Assembly (NCBI GenBank): GCA_030539495.1
Contig: JAUNRX010000011.1
Span: 1 to 48,311, forward strand
DNA: 48,311 nt
DNA from: a bacterium
GTDB lineage: Bacteria > Bacillota > Clostridia > Lachnospirales > Lachnospiraceae
Direction of reading: 5' to 3'
Shown here: positions 16,012-24,079 of the stretch, piece by piece
Layout: the number at the start of each line of letters is the position of its first letter
Numbering within the stretch: the stretch's first letter is position 1
Notes under the pieces: generated by a model
Told to the model about the DNA's origin: nothing
The model's database searches: none
Seen by the model: the letters and a program-made list of their open reading frames with translations, nothing else
Translations under genes and position numbers: made by a program

Positions 16012-16851
16012 ATGCAAATAGGATTACGTTTACACGATGCAAAACAACTTCCATTGGAAGAACGATTAGAAGTAGTGCATGAACAAGGATTTAAGTGTGG
16101 GCATCTAGCACTTTCTAAAGTAATTAGTGAATACAGTGTTGCAAATAGTGCCCTAACACCAGGATATGCTATGTATTTAAAACGATTATTTTGGAAAAAT
16201 GAATTAGATGTAGCAGTACTAGGCTGTTATCTAAATTTAGCAAATCCAAATAAAGAACAATTAAAACAAGTGATGAAAAAATATGAAGCACATATTCGTT
16301 TTGCCTCCGTTTTAGGAGTTGGAGTGGTCGGAACTGAAACAGGCGCTCCAAATGAAGAATATAAGTATGTGCCAGAATGCCATGGGGAAGAAGCATTACA
16401 AACATTTATTACAAACCTTCGTCCAGTAGTAGAGTATGCAGAGAAGATGGGAGTTATCTTTGCAATTGAGCCTGTTTGGAACCACATTGTTTGGAATCCA
16501 AAGAGAGCAAGACAAGTATTAGATGCAATTAAGTCACCAAACTTAAAGATTATTTTAGATCCTGTAAATCTATTATCTATTCATAACTATGAACAGAGAG
16601 AAGAAGTGATCAGAGAGGCAATTGAACTTCTTGGGGAAGATGTAGCAGTTGTCCATATTAAAGACTTTGTTGTAGAAGATAATCAGCTGGTATCTGTTGG
16701 GGCAGGAACTGGTATGATGAATTATGAAGAAATCCTATCCTTTATTAAAAAGGAAAAACCATATATTCATGTAACGCTTGAAAATACAACTCCAGAGAAT
16801 GCAGTTGCTTGTAAGAACCATATCGAGGGGATTTATAACAGCATAGTATAA
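16012..16851 (+). CDS. Sugar phosphate isomerase/epimerase-like TIM barrel
   Basis: AP endonuclease family 2 / xylose-isomerase-like barrel of 279 residues. Metal-ligand positions are visible in strand order: IEPVWNH (Glu), IILDPVNL (Asp), VVHIKDF (His) and VTLENTTPEN (Glu). The segment GVVGTETG is typical of the family. No signal peptide. It probably isomerises or epimerises a uronate, keto-sugar or aldonate derived from pectin, since it sits between GH28 and a LacI regulator, but the substrate cannot be read from sequence. Confidence 0.85.
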   Translation: MQIGLRLHDAKQLPLEERLEVVHEQGFKCGHLALSKVISEYSVANSALTPGYAMYLKRLFWKNELDVAVLGCYLNLANPNKEQLKQVMKKYEAHIRFASVLGVGVVGTETGAPNEEYKYVPECHGEEALQTFITNLRPVVEYAEKMGVIFAIEPVWNHIVWNPKRARQVLDAIKSPNLKIILDPVNLLSIHNYEQREEVIREAIELLGEDVAVVHIKDFVVEDNQLVSVGAGTGMMNYEEILSFIKKEKPYIHVTLENTTPENAVACKNHIEGIYNSIV

Positions 16852-16882
16852 TAAAATGGGTTAGAAAATAGGAGAGAAGGCT

Positions 16883-17875
16883 ATGGCAGTTACAATAAAG
16901 GATATTGCAAAGCAAGCAGGAGTATCTTATTCTACGGTATCCAGGGCACTTAACAATAGTGACATGGTTAGAGATGAAAAGAAAGAAATGATATTGGAGA
17001 TTGCTAATAAGTTAGGCTACTTTCCGAATCAAGCAGCCATTAATTTGAAAAATCAAAAAGCAAATACCATTGGATTGTTCTTTTCCGAATTTGGAAGAAT
17101 TACGTCTCCATTTGTACTACATAAATCATTGATTGGAATGTATGAAGTGGTGGAGTCCAAGTATAATATTATTGTAAAGGGTATTGATTCTCAGACACCA
17201 GGTTCTCTAAATCCTAGTAATATGGATGGAATCCTTGTAATTAGTCAGAAAGAAACAGATAGTATATTTATAGAAGAAGCAATCAAGAAAAGTATTCCCG
17301 TAGTCGTATTAAATCGTCCGGTGTATCTAGGGGTATCCAATGTACTGACGGATGAGACAAAGGGGATGAAACATGCTATGCTTCATTTACTTGAAAACGG
17401 ACATCGAAATATAGGGATTATCGAGGCAGGCTCTGAGCTTGCCAGTACCAGGGCAAGACATCGAGGTTGGGTAGAGGCGGTACAGCAGTATCATTTATCC
17501 GAAAATGATTTTATTGTAGAACGTGGCAACTATTCCTTTGAAAGTGGATATAATGCCGCAAAATATCTAATTCAATCTGATGACATTACTGCAATCCTTT
17601 GCTTTAATGACGATATGGCATTTGGTGCAAATCAGGCAATTGCAGAAGCAGGTCTTCATATGCCAAATGATATTTCTCTTGTTGGATATGATAATCTGGA
17701 CATTAACCGTGTTGCTGAGCTTGGACTTACAACAGTGGAACGTAATATGGAAAAATTGGCAGTGGAGGGAACAAAGCTGCTATTAGAGAAAATCGAAGAT
17801 GGCTTAGTTGAAAATGAAAGAATTTACATGGAGACAAAGTTAATCGTTCGAAGTTCTGTAAAAAATATAGGTTAA
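16883..17875 (+). CDS. LacI-family transcriptional regulator, second copy
   Basis: A 330-residue LacI/GalR repressor: helix-turn-helix VTIKDIAKQAGVSYSTVSRALN at residues 3-24, then the sugar-binding domain with DGILVISQKE, GHRNIGIIEAGSE, ILCFNDDMAFGANQAIAEAG and DISLVGYDNLD. It is the third gene of the GH28 unit, 31 bp after the isomerase-like gene. It probably controls the GH28 and transporter genes. It is clearly different in sequence from the regulator at 1442-2443. Ribosome binding site AGGAGAG. Confidence 0.9.
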   Translation: MAVTIKDIAKQAGVSYSTVSRALNNSDMVRDEKKEMILEIANKLGYFPNQAAINLKNQKANTIGLFFSEFGRITSPFVLHKSLIGMYEVVESKYNIIVKGIDSQTPGSLNPSNMDGILVISQKETDSIFIEEAIKKSIPVVVLNRPVYLGVSNVLTDETKGMKHAMLHLLENGHRNIGIIEAGSELASTRARHRGWVEAVQQYHLSENDFIVERGNYSFESGYNAAKYLIQSDDITAILCFNDDMAFGANQAIAEAGLHMPNDISLVGYDNLDINRVAELGLTTVERNMEKLAVEGTKLLLEKIEDGLVENERIYMETKLIVRSSVKNIG

Positions 17876-17943
17876 TGATTATTTGATATAGACCAGTCTG
17901 TTAAAATGGCCGATATAGTAATTGGAGATATTGGAGGCACTTT

Positions 17944-18462
17944 ATGACAGAAAACATAGATACTAGTATTTGCCTAACCAAACTAACGACTTCAGATGGT
18001 CCTCTTGTATATCGTATGTTACAGCGGATTCCTAGATTGGAAAATGGGTTTTATAATGGAGCATATGACTTGTCTTATGATGCCTATAAAAGGTGGTTAA
18101 TAAGACAGGATGAGATATCGAGAGGAATTAATCTGGAGAAAGACATGGTACCTCAGACAATGTACTGGCTTGTTGTGGATCATATTCCAGTTGGGTATGG
18201 GAAACTACGACATGAGTTAACAGATATATTAAGAGAGACCGGTGGTAATATATCCTATAGTATCGAACCGACAAGAAGAGGGAAGGGCTATGGAACTTTG
18301 CTGTTGTCTCATTTGTTAGAGGAGGCAAAGAAAAGCGGCCAGTCAGAAGCTATTGTGACTGCATATAATTATAATTTTAAGAGTATTCATGTTGCCAAAC
18401 GAAATGGTGGCATAAATTATCGAATAACAAATGTAAAGCACTACTTTCGCTTTCAACTATAA
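17944..18462 (+). CDS. GNAT-family N-acetyltransferase
   Basis: A 172-residue GCN5-related acetyltransferase. The acetyl-CoA pyrophosphate loop is visible as RRGKGYGTLLLSHLL (R/Q-x-x-G-x-G/A type), preceded by ISYSIEPT and followed by IVTAYNYNFKSIHVAKRNGG, the late alpha helix and strand of the fold. The acceptor substrate is unknown. GGAGG site 7 nt before ATG; 68 bp after the LacI gene, so possibly co-transcribed. Its last codons form the left arm of the downstream terminator. Confidence 0.87.
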   Translation: MTENIDTSICLTKLTTSDGPLVYRMLQRIPRLENGFYNGAYDLSYDAYKRWLIRQDEISRGINLEKDMVPQTMYWLVVDHIPVGYGKLRHELTDILRETGGNISYSIEPTRRGKGYGTLLLSHLLEEAKKSGQSEAIVTAYNYNFKSIHVAKRNGGINYRITNVKHYFRFQL

Positions 18463-18491
18463 AATGTTGAAGGTAAAAGTAGTGCTTTTTT
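18435..18491 (+). terminator. Terminator whose left arm lies inside the GNAT gene
   Basis: AAAGCACTACTTT at 18435-18447 pairs with AAAGTAGTGCTTT at 18476-18488, with an inner TTCAAC/GTTGAA stem, and six T residues end at 18491. The coding sequence stops at 18462, so 28 bp of the hairpin region are coding. Confidence 0.85.
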
Positions 18492-18558
18492 GAAGCCTTT
18501 TTTTGAAATTCTAAAAACACTTTGCTGATGGCGATTGCCCCGAGAAAAACAATCAAAT

Positions 18559-18948
18559 CTAGCGGTTAAGCCACTCGACTGCACTTTTCACAGATGAGAA
18601 GAATTGATAATGGAAAGGCTTTCGATCTTCCTTTACTAGTTTCACTCGGAAAACAGGACGTTCATTTACCGGAATACCGACAATAGCGATTTTATCAATA
18701 TTATCTTTATATGTAAGCAGTTGTTGTATATATCGTTCGATTACTTCAGAAGTAACGTTGGTGTTATAAAAAAGAGTACAAAGATGAAGACATTCCTCTT
18801 TGTGATTATGAAGATATTCATTTTCCAGTTCCATAACATGATAGAGCTTGTCGTAATCACTATAAAAACCATTGTAATTTAGTGTATAAATGGATGTATC
18901 CATACTATGAATCAGAGTTATTTCATCGGTATTAGGTTTTACTAACAT
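18559..18948 (-). CDS. SpoIIAA-like / STAS-type hypothetical protein
   Basis: A 129-residue soluble protein. Its second half, with NIDKIAIVGI, PVFRVKLV and the ending FFSSVKSAVEWLNR, resembles the SpoIIAA-like (STAS-type) fold in which the last helix reads AxxWL. The assignment rests on this pattern only and is moderate. Minus strand, alone between two rightward units; AGGAGG lies 8 nt before the ATG at 18946-18948. A good sigma-A type promoter precedes it. Confidence 0.7.
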   Translation of the reverse strand: MLVKPNTDEITLIHSMDTSIYTLNYNGFYSDYDKLYHVMELENEYLHNHKEECLHLCTLFYNTNVTSEVIERYIQQLLTYKDNIDKIAIVGIPVNERPVFRVKLVKEDRKPFHYQFFSSVKSAVEWLNR

Positions 18949-18998
18949 CTGTATTCCTCCTATGATTTTAATATGTAAAAAAGAATTTACTCTTTCAT

Positions 18999-19027
18999 AT
19001 TATAATCTACAAATTATCAGGATGCAA
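18999..19027 (-). promoter_or_regulatory. Predicted promoter of the SpoIIAA-like gene
   Basis: On the minus strand TTGCAT (19027-19022), 17 bp, then a perfect TATAAT (19004-18999). Confidence 0.55.
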
Positions 19028-19051
19028 TAAGACAAGCACAAAGTGATGAGA

Positions 19052-19061
19052 CATACATAAT
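19052..19061 (+). promoter_or_regulatory. Possible sigma-E -10 element of the cotJ operon
   Basis: CATACATAAT fits the mother-cell sigma-E -10 pattern (CATACA-T), and the cotJ operon of B. subtilis is sigma-E dependent. No matching -35 was found 14-15 bp upstream, so this is tentative. Confidence 0.3.
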
Positions 19062-19104
19062 ATGTACTATAACTAAGTTAAAGACCTAGAAAGGAGCAAT
19101 TGAT

Positions 19105-19479
19105 ATGGAGCAATGTAATGCATGTAAATGCAATAAGTCTTGTAATAATGAGTATAAGAAAGAATGTAAAATGGATTGTAAATTAGATTGTAAACTAGAT
19201 TGTAATAAATCTTGTGAAAATAGATCAGCTTGTTATACAGAGAAGACGCCATGTCAACAAATGAAGAATAGGACTGCATATTATAAAGAAGAGAAGAGAT
19301 GCTATCCTAAATATAATTGTCCAGAGACAGCAAATGATGAGATTGGATGTATGCCACTCGCAATGTCATACGTACCATGGCAACAATGGGGAGATGTATT
19401 CACAGCAGAATGTGGATTAGAGCATGCAACGATATTCCCTGAGTTAGTAAAACCATTCTGGGTTAATTGTGGACAGTAG
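19105..19479 (+). CDS. cotJA: Spore coat protein CotJA with cysteine-rich N-terminal extension
   Basis: Spore coat component made in the mother cell. The C-terminal ~50 residues match CotJA: CMPLAMSYVPWQQWGDVF and ATIFPELVKPFWVNCG. The protein is 124 residues against about 80 for B. subtilis CotJA. The extra N-terminal part is rich in cysteine and lysine and contains four tandem four-residue units (ECKM, DCKL, DCKL, DCNK) encoded by four 12-bp DNA repeats at 19162-19209. AGGAG site 9 nt before ATG. First gene of cotJA-cotJB-cotJC. Confidence 0.88.
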   Translation: MEQCNACKCNKSCNNEYKKECKMDCKLDCKLDCNKSCENRSACYTEKTPCQQMKNRTAYYKEEKRCYPKYNCPETANDEIGCMPLAMSYVPWQQWGDVFTAECGLEHATIFPELVKPFWVNCGQ

Positions 19480-19496
19480 GATTAGGAGGAAGCAAA

Positions 19497-19748
19497 ATGT
19501 GTGAAGAAGAGAAATTGTTACAATTTATCAGAGAAGTAAGTTTTGCAGTAACGGATGTAGGATTATATCTGGATACCCATCCTTGTGATCGTTATGCATT
19601 AAAATATTATGCTAAGTATAAAGAGTTAAGAGAAAGAGCATTAGAAGAATATCAAAAAGAATATGGTCCATTGCTGTTAGATGGCGTAGAAAGCTGCGAT
19701 TATTGGACTTGGGTAGAAGATCCATGGCCATGGAAAGGTGGTAAGTAG
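19497..19748 (+). CDS. cotJB: Spore coat protein CotJB
   Basis: An 83-residue CotJB-family protein. Diagnostic segments are LLQFIREVSFAVTDVGLYLDTHPCD, ALKYYAKYKELRERALEEYQKEYGPL and the aspartate/tryptophan-rich end YWTWVEDPWPWKGG. Start at 19497 is chosen because TAGGAGGA lies 5-9 nt upstream; a longer frame from 19467 would run over that site and over the end of cotJA. It partners CotJA and CotJC in the spore coat. Confidence 0.92.
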   Translation: MCEEEKLLQFIREVSFAVTDVGLYLDTHPCDRYALKYYAKYKELRERALEEYQKEYGPLLLDGVESCDYWTWVEDPWPWKGGK

Positions 19749-19751
19749 TTT

Positions 19752-20408
19752 ATGTGGAATTATGAAAGCAGATTACAATATCCTGTAAAAATAAAGAAAT
19801 GTAACTTAAAAGCTGCTCAGGTTATTATGAGTCAGTTTGGCGGACCAGACGGTGAGTTGGCTGCAGCATGGAGATATCTTTCCCAAAGATATGTTCAACC
19901 TTATAAAGAAGTAGCTGGTCTTTTAACAGATATCGGAACAGAAGAATTAGCTCATATTGAAATCGTAAATGCTATTCTGTATCAATTAACAAAAGGTGCT
20001 ACTCCTTGCGAAATCAAGGCAGCAGGCATGGATAAATATTTTGTTGACCATACACTAGGCCAATGGCCACAATCTGCAGGCGGCGTACCATTTACCGCAA
20101 CTTATTTCCAGAGCAAAGGTGATCCAATTTGTGATTTACATGAAGATATGGCAGCAGAGCAGAAAGCTAGAGTAACTTATGATAATATCTTACGTTTAGT
20201 AGACGATCCTGATGTTTGTGATCCAATCCGCTTCTTAAGAGAGCGTGAAGTAGTACATTTCCAGAGATTTGGTGAAGCACTTCGTATTACTCAGGATAAT
20301 CTGAATGCAAAGAATTTCTATTATATCAATCCAGCATATGATATGCCATGTAAGAAACGTTGCAATACTTGTGACAGCTGTAATCCTTGTAAAAAATGTG
20401 GTGAATAG
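19752..20408 (+). CDS. cotJC: Spore coat protein CotJC (manganese-catalase-like)
   Basis: A 218-residue ferritin-like four-helix protein of the CotJC/manganese catalase family. Conserved segments include IMSQFGGPDGELAAAWRYLSQRY, GTEELAHIEIVNAILYQL, the WPQSAGGVPFTATY stretch and EDMAAEQKARVTYDNIL; REREVVHFQRFGEAL supplies further metal ligands. The glutamate and histidine ligands of the dinuclear site are retained, so catalase-type activity in the spore coat is plausible. The last 20 residues are cysteine-rich (CKKRCNTCDSCNPCKKC), which is not part of the family core. Starts 3 bp after cotJB with a weak ribosome binding site, suggesting translational coupling. Confidence 0.93.
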   Translation: MWNYESRLQYPVKIKKCNLKAAQVIMSQFGGPDGELAAAWRYLSQRYVQPYKEVAGLLTDIGTEELAHIEIVNAILYQLTKGATPCEIKAAGMDKYFVDHTLGQWPQSAGGVPFTATYFQSKGDPICDLHEDMAAEQKARVTYDNILRLVDDPDVCDPIRFLREREVVHFQRFGEALRITQDNLNAKNFYYINPAYDMPCKKRCNTCDSCNPCKKCGE

Positions 20409-20438
20409 CTTCGATATATAGGAGGTAAGAAGTAGAAT

Positions 20439-20473
20439 AAAAAGGGGTGGAAGAATGACTTCCACCCCTTTTT
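20439..20473. terminator. Terminator of the cotJ operon, probably bidirectional
   Basis: AAAAAGGGGTGGAAG at 20439-20453 pairs perfectly with CTTCCACCCCTTTTT at 20459-20473, loop 5 nt. A-run on one side and T-run on the other allow termination in either direction. Confidence 0.95.
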
Positions 20474-20605
20474 AAAAAGTGCCGTTTAGAGACCGTAGTA
20501 TTAGTATTTTCTTAGTGAAAGTTACTATTGTAAAGTAAAGATACTTCTTATAAAATAGAACAATGTATAGGTTACATATAATAGGATGTAAGAAGGAGGG
20601 ACGAG

Positions 20606-21091
20606 ATGAAGATACAAGCGAGAAATATGAGAAAATCCATACATCGGGTAAGTCTATTGGTTGCATTTAAGAAAGCGAGAAGTGTGACCATATGCTTGTT
20701 GTTGTTGGATTTTATACAAAGGGTTTATTATAAATATCCCGTTACAGGAATTTATATTTTACTTAGTTATATACTGCTCCCTATATTGCTTGGAGCTATA
20801 TTAAGTCCCTATATAAAAAATGAGTCAGAAGAAGAGCTGCCAGTTATGCAGAAAATTTATAAATATACAAAAAATGAATACTATACATTTGCAATTACCA
20901 CCGTTATTGTGATTTTTATGAGTATGCTTTGGGGAACTGGGACAAGCAGAACAGCAAATATTAGTGAGCAGGCATGGCACATGAAAATGGGGCCTATTCT
21001 GATCAGTGGTGTTTGCATAAGTATAATTATTGGGGTCTATTATTATAATAGGAAAGAACTAGTGAAACGTTTAAAAAACAATACGTTATAG
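20606..21091 (+). CDS. Small integral membrane protein, unknown function
   Basis: A 161-residue protein with three to four hydrophobic helices: VTICLLLLDFIQRVYY, IYILLSYILLPILLGAIL, FAITTVIVIFMSMLW and ILISGVCISIIIGVYYY. The N-terminus is positively charged, suggesting a cytoplasmic start. No domain is recognised. GAAGGAGGG precedes the ATG by 7 nt, which supports it as a real gene. It sits alone between the cotJ operon and mbl, where B. subtilis has spoIIID before mbl; it is not SpoIIID. Confidence 0.75.
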   Translation: MKIQARNMRKSIHRVSLLVAFKKARSVTICLLLLDFIQRVYYKYPVTGIYILLSYILLPILLGAILSPYIKNESEEELPVMQKIYKYTKNEYYTFAITTVIVIFMSMLWGTGTSRTANISEQAWHMKMGPILISGVCISIIIGVYYYNRKELVKRLKNNTL

Positions 21092-21183
21092 TCATAAATT
21101 TACAGAAAAAGAGTAATAATATGAGGGAAATACTGCGATTTCATCAGAATGGAAAAGATTTGTTTATAAAATGAAATTTTGGT

Positions 21184-21211
21184 TTGAAAATTAAGAGAAA
21201 CAGTATATAAT
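21184..21211 (+). promoter_or_regulatory. Predicted promoter of mbl
   Basis: TTGAAA at 21184-21189, 16 bp, then a perfect TATAAT at 21206-21211. It would give a leader of about 130 nt before mbl. Confidence 0.5.
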
Positions 21212-21348
21212 ATAGTATGTATGTTTATGTATATTATTTTGTATATATTTGGGAAGAATTATTGACAGTATAACTTAAGTACTATTGGTAATATTAGATA
21301 GATAATAATAAGAGAATATAGAGAATGAGTGTTTGAAAGGAGAACGTC

Positions 21349-22338
21349 ATGTTAGGTAGTGATATCGGTATCGATTTAGGAACGGCAAGCGTGCTTGTTT
21401 ATATAAAAGGAAAAGGTGTTGTATTAAAGGAGCCATCAGTAGTGGCATTTGATCGTGATACAAACAAAACAAAGGCAATTGGTGAAGAAGCAAGATTAAT
21501 GCTTGGTAGAACACCAGGAAACATTGTTGCAGTAAGACCTTTAAGACAAGGTGTTATTTCTGATTATACAGTAACAGAAAAAATGCTAAAATACTTCATT
21601 CAAAAAGCAGTTGGTAAAAAGCCATTTAGAAAACCTAGAATCAGTGTTTGTGTACCAAGTGGCGTAACGGAAGTTGAAAAGAAAGCAGTAGAAGATGCAA
21701 CATATCAAGCAGGAGCAAGAGAAGTTGCAATTATCGAAGAACCAATTGCAGCAGCAATCGGTGCAGGTATTGATATCTCAAGACCTTGTGGAAACATGAT
21801 TGTTGATATCGGTGGGGGTACATCTGATATCGCTGTAATTTCTTTAGGTGGTACTGTAGTTAGTACATCTATCAAAATCGCAGGTGATGATTTTGATGAA
21901 GCAATCGTTCGTTACATGAGAAAGAAACATAACTTATTAATCGGTGAAAGAACTGCAGAAGATATCAAGATCAAGATTGGTTCTGCTTACAAACGCCCAG
22001 AAGTTGTATCTATGGATGTTCGTGGTCGTAACTTAGTAACTGGTTTACCAAAGACAATCACAGTAACTTCTGACGAAACAGAAGAAGCATTAAAAGAAAC
22101 AACATCTCAAATCGTAGAAGCTGTACACAGTGTATTAGAAAAAACTCCACCAGAATTAGCAGCTGATATCGCTGATCGTGGTATCGTATTAACAGGTGGT
22201 GGCTGCTTACTTTACGGATTAGAAGAATTAATCGAAAGTAAGACAGGCATTCAAACAATGACAGCAGAAGATCCTATGACAGCAGTAGCAATCGGTACTG
22301 GTAAATTCGTAGAATTCTTATCTGGTAAAAGAGATTAG
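21349..22338 (+). CDS. mbl: MreB-family actin homologue (Mbl)
   Basis: Bacterial actin that guides lateral wall synthesis and rod shape at the membrane. A 329-residue MreB-type ATPase: phosphate 1 loop DIGIDLGTASVLVY, connect 1 EEPIAAAIGAG, phosphate 2 loop MIVDIGGGTSDIAVISLGG and the adenosine motif GIVLTGGGCLLYGL. Assigned as Mbl rather than MreB because flgF/flgG-type genes follow, as in the B. subtilis mbl-flhO-flhP cluster, and mreC/mreD are absent. AGGAG site 8 nt before ATG. Confidence 0.9.
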   Translation: MLGSDIGIDLGTASVLVYIKGKGVVLKEPSVVAFDRDTNKTKAIGEEARLMLGRTPGNIVAVRPLRQGVISDYTVTEKMLKYFIQKAVGKKPFRKPRISVCVPSGVTEVEKKAVEDATYQAGAREVAIIEEPIAAAIGAGIDISRPCGNMIVDIGGGTSDIAVISLGGTVVSTSIKIAGDDFDEAIVRYMRKKHNLLIGERTAEDIKIKIGSAYKRPEVVSMDVRGRNLVTGLPKTITVTSDETEEALKETTSQIVEAVHSVLEKTPPELAADIADRGIVLTGGGCLLYGLEELIESKTGIQTMTAEDPMTAVAIGTGKFVEFLSGKRD

Positions 22339-22357
22339 TTAAATATAGAAAATCAAT

Positions 22358-22398
22358 CAAAACTTAAGTGGAGGAGCAATCATTCTGCTTAAGTTTTG
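22358..22398 (+). terminator. Terminator of mbl
   Basis: CAAAACTTAAG at 22358-22368 pairs perfectly with CTTAAGTTTTG at 22388-22398, loop 19 nt, followed by TTTGG. Its right arm overlaps the -35 of the flagellar promoter that follows. Confidence 0.75.
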
Positions 22399-22415
22399 TT
22401 TGGTTTAGCCGATAT
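22389..22415 (+). promoter_or_regulatory. Sigma-D (FliA) promoter of the flgF-flgG genes
   Basis: A perfect sigma-D -10, GCCGATAT at 22408-22415, is preceded by TTAA at 22389-22392 with a 15-bp spacer (TAAG with 14 bp is the alternative). The sigma-D consensus is TAAA-N15-GCCGATAT. It lies 45 bp before flgF and suits a flagellar operon. Confidence 0.75.
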
Positions 22416-22460
22416 AATATATGATAAGTATAATTAGCAGGAAAAGAAGGGAAAACGGTT

Positions 22461-23225
22461 ATGGTTAAAGGGTTATACTCCGCCTATACAGGATTACTCA
22501 GTGAACAAAAACGATTAGATATCGTTTCTAATAATGTAGCCAATGCTGCAACGGTAGGATATAAAAAAGAAGGCGTAACAAATCAAGCATTTGGGGAGCT
22601 ATTAGCAATTAAGACAAAAGATGCATCTGTAGACCAGTCCATTGGATCCATGAGTTTGGGGACGAAGCTAGGGGAAGTTTATACAAACTATGATCAAGGC
22701 TCTCTTCAAGAAACAGGGAACACCTTTGACCTAGCGATTTCTGGGAAAGGTTTTTTCCAAGTTGCTGTAGCTGATAAGAACGGAAATGAAACAACAAAGT
22801 ATACAAGGGATGGCAGTTTTAAATTAGATAGTAATGGCTATCTCCTTGATAGTGATGGAAATCATTTAATTGGAGAAAATGGATATGTTCAGGTTCCAGA
22901 TACTAATGGGACAATTGCAATAGATGACTCAGGAGCAGTATTCTGCAATAATGTGCAGGTTGATTTAATTGAATTAAAAGATTTTGAAGACTATAATTAC
23001 TTAAAGAAATACGGAAATAACTTGTATGATGCAGTGGATGGAGCTGCTGAAAAAGATGCAACAGGGAATGTATTACAAGGGTACTTAGAACAATCCAATG
23101 TTCAGACGGTAGAGGAAATGGTAAATATGATTACGATCACAAGAGCGTATGAGACAAATCAAAAAGTAATGAACACTATGGACAGCATGCTTGACAAAGT
23201 AGTAAATCAGGTAGGAAGCATTTAG
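22461..23225 (+). CDS. flgF: Flagellar basal-body rod protein FlgF-type (FlhO)
   Basis: Axial rod protein of the flagellum, exported by the flagellar type III system, so no signal peptide. A 254-residue member of the FlgF/FlgG family: N-terminal rod motif MVKGLYSAYTGLLSEQKRLDIVSNNVANAATVGYKK, central FDLAISGKGFFQV, and the C-terminal coiled segment VQTVEEMVNMITITRAYETNQKVM. Corresponds by position to B. subtilis flhO after mbl. Controlled by the sigma-D promoter at 22389-22415. Followed by flgG after 17 bp. Confidence 0.92.
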   Translation: MVKGLYSAYTGLLSEQKRLDIVSNNVANAATVGYKKEGVTNQAFGELLAIKTKDASVDQSIGSMSLGTKLGEVYTNYDQGSLQETGNTFDLAISGKGFFQVAVADKNGNETTKYTRDGSFKLDSNGYLLDSDGNHLIGENGYVQVPDTNGTIAIDDSGAVFCNNVQVDLIELKDFEDYNYLKKYGNNLYDAVDGAAEKDATGNVLQGYLEQSNVQTVEEMVNMITITRAYETNQKVMNTMDSMLDKVVNQVGSI

Positions 23226-23242
23226 GAGGGAAAACGAAACGT

Positions 23243-24058
23243 ATGATGAGAGCACTATGGACAGCCGCAACAGGTATGTCATCCCAACAGACAAATGTTG
23301 ATACGATATCAAATAATATTGCCAACATTAACACGACAGGTTATAAAAAGGAAACTGCAGAATTTAAATCTCTTTACTATCAAACGATTCAAGAGACACA
23401 ATCTGATAGTGAAGGCGTTCAAAAGCCAGTAGCAGCACAAGTTGGTCTAGGTGTACGTAATTCAGCAATTACGTCAAGATTTGAGCAAGGTGCATTAACA
23501 GAAACAGGAAACTATCTTGATCTTGCAGTATCCGGAAGCGGATTTTTTGCAGTACAGTTAAATGATGGCTCTGTTGCCTACACAAGAACGGGAGCATTCA
23601 ATGCTTCGGTCACTGCAAATGGAACAACAATCTGTGATGCAGATGGAAACCCATTATTAGATGTAGATGGTAATCCAATTGAAATTCCACAGGGTATGAG
23701 CATGAATAAAATGAGCATTGATTCTAGTGGGGTTATTAGTTTCCCTGATGCATCAGGAAACTATCAGTCTACAGGAATTAAGATTGCAATGTATCAGTTT
23801 GCAAATCCGGCCGGTCTTGAAAAGCTAGGTAATTCCAACTATAGAGAAAGCAGTGTATCCGGTGGGGCTCAGTTAGAAAGCGACGCAGAGGGCTTGTCAA
23901 TCAGTACGATCAGACAAGGCTATTTAGAATCTTCTAATGTACAGGCAGTAGATGAAATGGTTAACTTAATCGTGGCACAGCGTGCATATGAAATGAACTC
24001 TAAGATCATTACTGCAGCAGATACAATGATGCAACAGGCAAACAATCTTAGAGGCTAA
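23243..24058 (+). CDS. flgG: Flagellar basal-body rod protein FlgG-type (FlhP)
   Basis: Distal rod protein, 271 residues. N-terminal MMRALWTAATGMSSQQTNVDTISNNIANINTTGYKKETAEFKSLYYQ is the FlgG signature, the centre has YLDLAVSGSGFFAVQ, and the C-terminus ends SSNVQAVDEMVNLIVAQRAYEMNSKIITAADTMMQQANNLRG, close to the FlgG consensus. AGGAGGG lies upstream with a slightly long spacer. Corresponds to B. subtilis flhP. Second gene of the sigma-D unit. Confidence 0.93.
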   Translation: MMRALWTAATGMSSQQTNVDTISNNIANINTTGYKKETAEFKSLYYQTIQETQSDSEGVQKPVAAQVGLGVRNSAITSRFEQGALTETGNYLDLAVSGSGFFAVQLNDGSVAYTRTGAFNASVTANGTTICDADGNPLLDVDGNPIEIPQGMSMNKMSIDSSGVISFPDASGNYQSTGIKIAMYQFANPAGLEKLGNSNYRESSVSGGAQLESDAEGLSISTIRQGYLESSNVQAVDEMVNLIVAQRAYEMNSKIITAADTMMQQANNLRG

Positions 24059-24079
24059 GTAAAATAGGAGAGAAAACGA

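Noticed and set aside
20416-20436. AGGAGG-like site after cotJC
   Set aside because: A good ribosome binding site is followed by no start codon and directly by the terminator; at most a decayed gene start.
21262-21267. TTGACA before mbl as a -35
   Set aside because: No -10 at 16-18 bp; the TATAAT further upstream with TTGAAA is the better promoter.
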